Shown: positions 61,443 to 64,000 of the stretch, piece by piece
Layout of the letters: every line of letters starts with the position of its first letter
How positions within the stretch are numbered: position 1 is the first letter of the stretch
Source of the DNA: Pseudomonadales bacterium
GTDB taxonomy: Bacteria; Pseudomonadota; Gammaproteobacteria; Pseudomonadales; Pseudohongiellaceae
Direction of reading: 5' to 3'
Assembly: GCA_024234365.1 (NCBI GenBank)
Contig: JACKOK010000005.1
Coordinates: 146,542 to 210,541, forward strand
Length of the DNA: 64,000 bases
The notes under the pieces: model-generated
What the model was told of the DNA's origin: nothing
Databases searched by the model: none
What the model saw: the letters and a program-made list of their open reading frames with translations, nothing else
Translations under genes and position numbers: made by a program

Positions 61443-63931
61443 AGTACGTCGGTATCGACCTGGGCACGACCAACAGTGCCATCTGCTCCTTCGACGGCGA
61501 GTCGATCCGGCTCTACAAGAGTCCAGAACAGCATGACGTCATGCCGTCGGCCATCTTCATTGACCGGCGTGGCAACAAGTACGTTGGCTCGCGCGCCTAC
61601 AACAATGCTGCCCGCAACCCCGACAACGCGGCGGTGCTGTTCAAGCGGCTCATGGGTACGAGCACGCCGGTCAAGCTGCCGGCGGTGAACCTCACCATGA
61701 CACCAGAGGAATGCTCTGCCGAGGTGCTGCGTGCGCTGTATGGCTACCTGCCGGAAGAGATTCGAGGCGATGGCGACACCGGCACCGTCATTACGGTTCC
61801 AGCCGCGTTCAACCAGATGCAGAAGGACTCGACGATGGCTGCTGCTGATGCGGCTGGGCTCGGGCGAGTGGCTTTGATGCAAGAACCAGTGGCCGCCGTG
61901 ATGAGCGTCATGCGGCAGCGAAAGAATGACGGCGTGTTTGTCGTTTATGACCTTGGCGGTGGAACGCTCGACATTGCAATTGCAGAGAGCATTTCCGGCC
62001 GCGTGACACTTCTCGCGCACGGTGGCATCGCCATGTGTGGCGGCCGCGACTTCGACCGGATTCTGTTCGACAACATCGTGAAGCCGTGGCTTCTGGAACA
62101 CTTTGATCTTCCGGAAGACTTGACAACCAACCCACAGTTCAAGTCTCTCCTGCGGATGGCCACATGGGCGACAGAGAAGGCAAAGATCGAGTTGTCGCAG
62201 AAGGAAGAGGCCGTCGTCAGCCTCCCCGAGACCGAGCTTGGTGTTCGCGATCAGGCTGGTGAGGAGATCTACATCGATATCACCATTGATCGCAAACGTT
62301 ACGACGATCTGATCGGGCCGAAGGTGGAAGAGTCCATCGTATCCGCCCGCGAAACCCTCGAAAAGGCTGGGTTGAGTCCACACGACGTCGAGCGTGTCGT
62401 CTTTGTGGGTGGCCCAACCCACTATAAGCCCTTGCGTGACAAGGTGGCCTTCGAGCTTGGTATCGCGCCGTCCACTGATGTGAATCCGATGACCGCCGTT
62501 GCGGAAGGTGCAGCGGTCTTCGCCGAATCCATCGATTGGGCGTCGCAGAGCCGTGGGCGCAAGAGCGCCCGGGGAGCCATCAGCGCCGGTGGCGCGCTCG
62601 ATCTGTCGTTCAACTACATCGCGCGCACGCCGGACTCGAAGGCAAAGATCGTCGCCAAACTGGGAAATTCTGCTCCGGCCGGAGTCGAGTTTCAGATTGA
62701 CAGTCTGGACACTGGGTGGTCCTCCGGACGCATCGCCTTGAAGGATGGTGCAGGTATCGAACTCAACCTGACCAAGCCTGGGGACAACACCTTCAAGGTG
62801 TTCGTATTCGATTCCAACGGCGGGCCTGTGTCGCTGCGCGAAGACAAGATTGTCATCGCACGCACCGCCGCCAGCATCGATGCGATTCCGGCATCGCATT
62901 CCGTCGGCGTGGAAGCGCGCGATAAGGTCGGCGGTCGCTTGAGTCTGGATTATCTCGTGCGGGAAGGTGATCAATTGCCCAAGAAGGGCAAGAAGACCTT
63001 CAAGGCAGGCGAGTCTCTCAAGGCTGGTAGTGCCGGGTCGATCAAGTTCAAGTTGTGGGAGGGCGACATCTCCGACCCCATCAACGACAACCGATTCATC
63101 GGCATGTTCGAGATCAAGGGAACGGATTTCGACGACGGTGTCATTGCCGCTGGCGCGGAGCTGATTTGCGAGTACGAAGTGCTCGATTCCGGCAACATCG
63201 TTCTGGAGGTTTCAGTCCCTTCAATCAGCGGTTCGTTCCAGAGTGGGCGTAACTTCTACTCCAGCCAGGAAGGCAAGGTTGATTACACCAACCAAGCGAA
63301 GAGCATCCAGGAGCAGTCGGACCACACCTTGCAGCGGCTCGACGAGATGGCATCCAAGGTCGATGACCCACGTCTGGAGCAGGCTCGGGAGAAGCTCGAG
63401 CAGGCGGGCACTATCAAAACTGACGAGGCCGACCCCGAGACGGCCAAGCAGGCGATGGATCACGTTCAGGAGGCCAAACGGCTGCTGGCGCTGACCCGCA
63501 AGGAGCATCTGAAGGACATTCGCCAGTTGGAACTGGACAAGGCAGTCGATTTCTACGACAAGGTCGTGCGCCAGCACGCCAGACCGACCGAAGCCTCGTC
63601 TTTCGACAACTTGGTCAAGACGGCGCAGCGCGCGATTGACAATAACAGTGGCGACTTCGAGTCGCACCTGGATGATCTGCGCAGTCGCAACTTCATGATC
63701 CTGTGGCGTCAGGACTGGTTCGTCATTGAGCGCTTCAAGTGGCTGGCCGAGGATACTTACCTCTTCCCAGATGCCCGCGAGCACGTCCAGTTGGTGGCTG
63801 CGGGAGCGGAGGCGTTGAAGGCCAATGACATCGACAAGCTTCGTGCTGTAGTAGCCCATCTCGATTCCATCCGCATCGGTTCTGCGGGTGAGGACGACAT
63901 GCTCGCTGGCGCGAACATCGTGCGGAGTTGA
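61439..63931 (+). CDS. Divergent Hsp70-family protein
   Basis: The 830-residue protein has a full actin-like ATPase domain: GIDLGTTNSA at 4-13, YDLGGGTLDIA near 170-180, and FVGGPTHYKPL from residue 322. The substrate-binding half is not DnaK-like: the usual TPLSLGIET segment is absent, a beta-rich region (about 380-600) and a long helical tail replace it, and there is no C-terminal DnaK acidic tail. It is therefore an accessory chaperone or regulator, not the housekeeping DnaK. The GrpE-like gene overlaps it upstream and another gene starts three bases after its stop. Confidence 0.85.
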   Translation: MKYVGIDLGTTNSAICSFDGESIRLYKSPEQHDVMPSAIFIDRRGNKYVGSRAYNNAARNPDNAAVLFKRLMGTSTPVKLPAVNLTMTPEECSAEVLRALYGYLPEEIRGDGDTGTVITVPAAFNQMQKDSTMAAADAAGLGRVALMQEPVAAVMSVMRQRKNDGVFVVYDLGGGTLDIAIAESISGRVTLLAHGGIAMCGGRDFDRILFDNIVKPWLLEHFDLPEDLTTNPQFKSLLRMATWATEKAKIELSQKEEAVVSLPETELGVRDQAGEEIYIDITIDRKRYDDLIGPKVEESIVSARETLEKAGLSPHDVERVVFVGGPTHYKPLRDKVAFELGIAPSTDVNPMTAVAEGAAVFAESIDWASQSRGRKSARGAISAGGALDLSFNYIARTPDSKAKIVAKLGNSAPAGVEFQIDSLDTGWSSGRIALKDGAGIELNLTKPGDNTFKVFVFDSNGGPVSLREDKIVIARTAASIDAIPASHSVGVEARDKVGGRLSLDYLVREGDQLPKKGKKTFKAGESLKAGSAGSIKFKLWEGDISDPINDNRFIGMFEIKGTDFDDGVIAAGAELICEYEVLDSGNIVLEVSVPSISGSFQSGRNFYSSQEGKVDYTNQAKSIQEQSDHTLQRLDEMASKVDDPRLEQAREKLEQAGTIKTDEADPETAKQAMDHVQEAKRLLALTRKEHLKDIRQLELDKAVDFYDKVVRQHARPTEASSFDNLVKTAQRAIDNNSGDFESHLDDLRSRNFMILWRQDWFVIERFKWLAEDTYLFPDAREHVQLVAAGAEALKANDIDKLRAVVAHLDSIRIGSAGEDDMLAGANIVRS

Positions 63932-63934
63932 CCC

Positions 63935-64000
63935 ATGGCACTCGACGCGTGGCTTCCCATCGGTTTCAAGTTGCCAGACGGTGCCAAGGCGCGCGTCGCC
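63935..64000 (+). CDS. Third gene of the Hsp70 operon, cut by the window edge
   Basis: An ATG at 63935, three bases after the Hsp70 stop, opens a frame of at least 22 codons (MALDAWLPIGFKLPDG...). Nothing can be said of its function from the visible part. The tight spacing suggests it belongs to the same operon. Confidence 0.5.
   Translation, partial: MALDAWLPIGFKLPDGAKARVA

Noticed and set aside
1..64000. CRISPR array
   Set aside because: I found no regularly spaced repeats; the only dispersed repeats are the REP-like palindromes and the att copies.

Overview
The window looks like a chromosomal piece of a GC-rich gammaproteobacterium of the Pseudomonadales/Oceanospirillales type. The evidence is gene content and order: bepA / tusA-perM / dapA-bamC, MnmC, MiaE, AcnB, and nadK-rhomboid-yeaC-DUF2797-pepN. 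An RF2 gene with the classic programmed frameshift, two CCA-encoding tRNAs and REP-like palindromes (GTAGGAGCCTGC...GCAGGCGAT) also fit. The species cannot be fixed from sequence alone.

Layout. 0-22.2 kb is ordinary core genome: a cut-off MarR-type regulator facing a quinone oxidoreductase, quinolinate synthase, the bepA and tusA-perM-dapA-bamC block, rmuC-miaE, an FKBP isomerase and M18 aminopeptidase, mnmC, prfB-lysS-ung-FAD reductase, queD and a CHASE2 adenylate cyclase. A tRNA-Val/tRNA-Asp pair follows (22.34-22.53 kb).

22.5-41.5 kb is an integrated defence island. It is bounded by a perfect 30-bp direct repeat made from the 3' end of tRNA-Asp (22507-22536 and 41457-41486) and has a tyrosine recombinase next to the tRNA. 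Its cargo is one operon-like run: a small HTH protein, brxA, brxB, brxC, an AAA ATPase, a PD-(D/E)XK-like protein, pglX, a PHP-SMC-like ATPase (TrlF-like), pglZ and brxL. This is a type I BREX system with two extra modules built into it: an ATPase/nuclease-like pair between brxC and pglX, and a PHP-ATPase between pglX and pglZ. Most junctions overlap or are very short, so the extra genes are probably co-expressed with BREX. A clear promoter with an inverted repeat over its -10 lies in front of the HTH gene. pglX is interrupted by several closely spaced indels in this sequence and has an AT-richer middle.

41.5-51.6 kb returns to core-like genes: a PLP enzyme, a secreted metzincin, NAD kinase, a rhomboid protease, YeaC, a DUF2797 protein and aminopeptidase N. 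It has several REP-like repeats and a lone HEPN-type gene. 51.9-57.1 kb holds a four-gene periplasmic cluster: a cytochrome c/copper monooxygenase (PHM-like) gene and a companion gene, bracketed by two paralogous secreted proteins of unknown function. 57.3-60.0 kb is acnB on the minus strand. Genes from 51.9 to about 59.2 kb carry many one-base indels, mostly in short homopolymers, including four in acnB, so sequencing error is more likely than true gene decay. The right edge (61.1-64 kb) starts another accessory operon: a GrpE-like protein, a divergent 830-residue Hsp70, and the first codons of a third gene.
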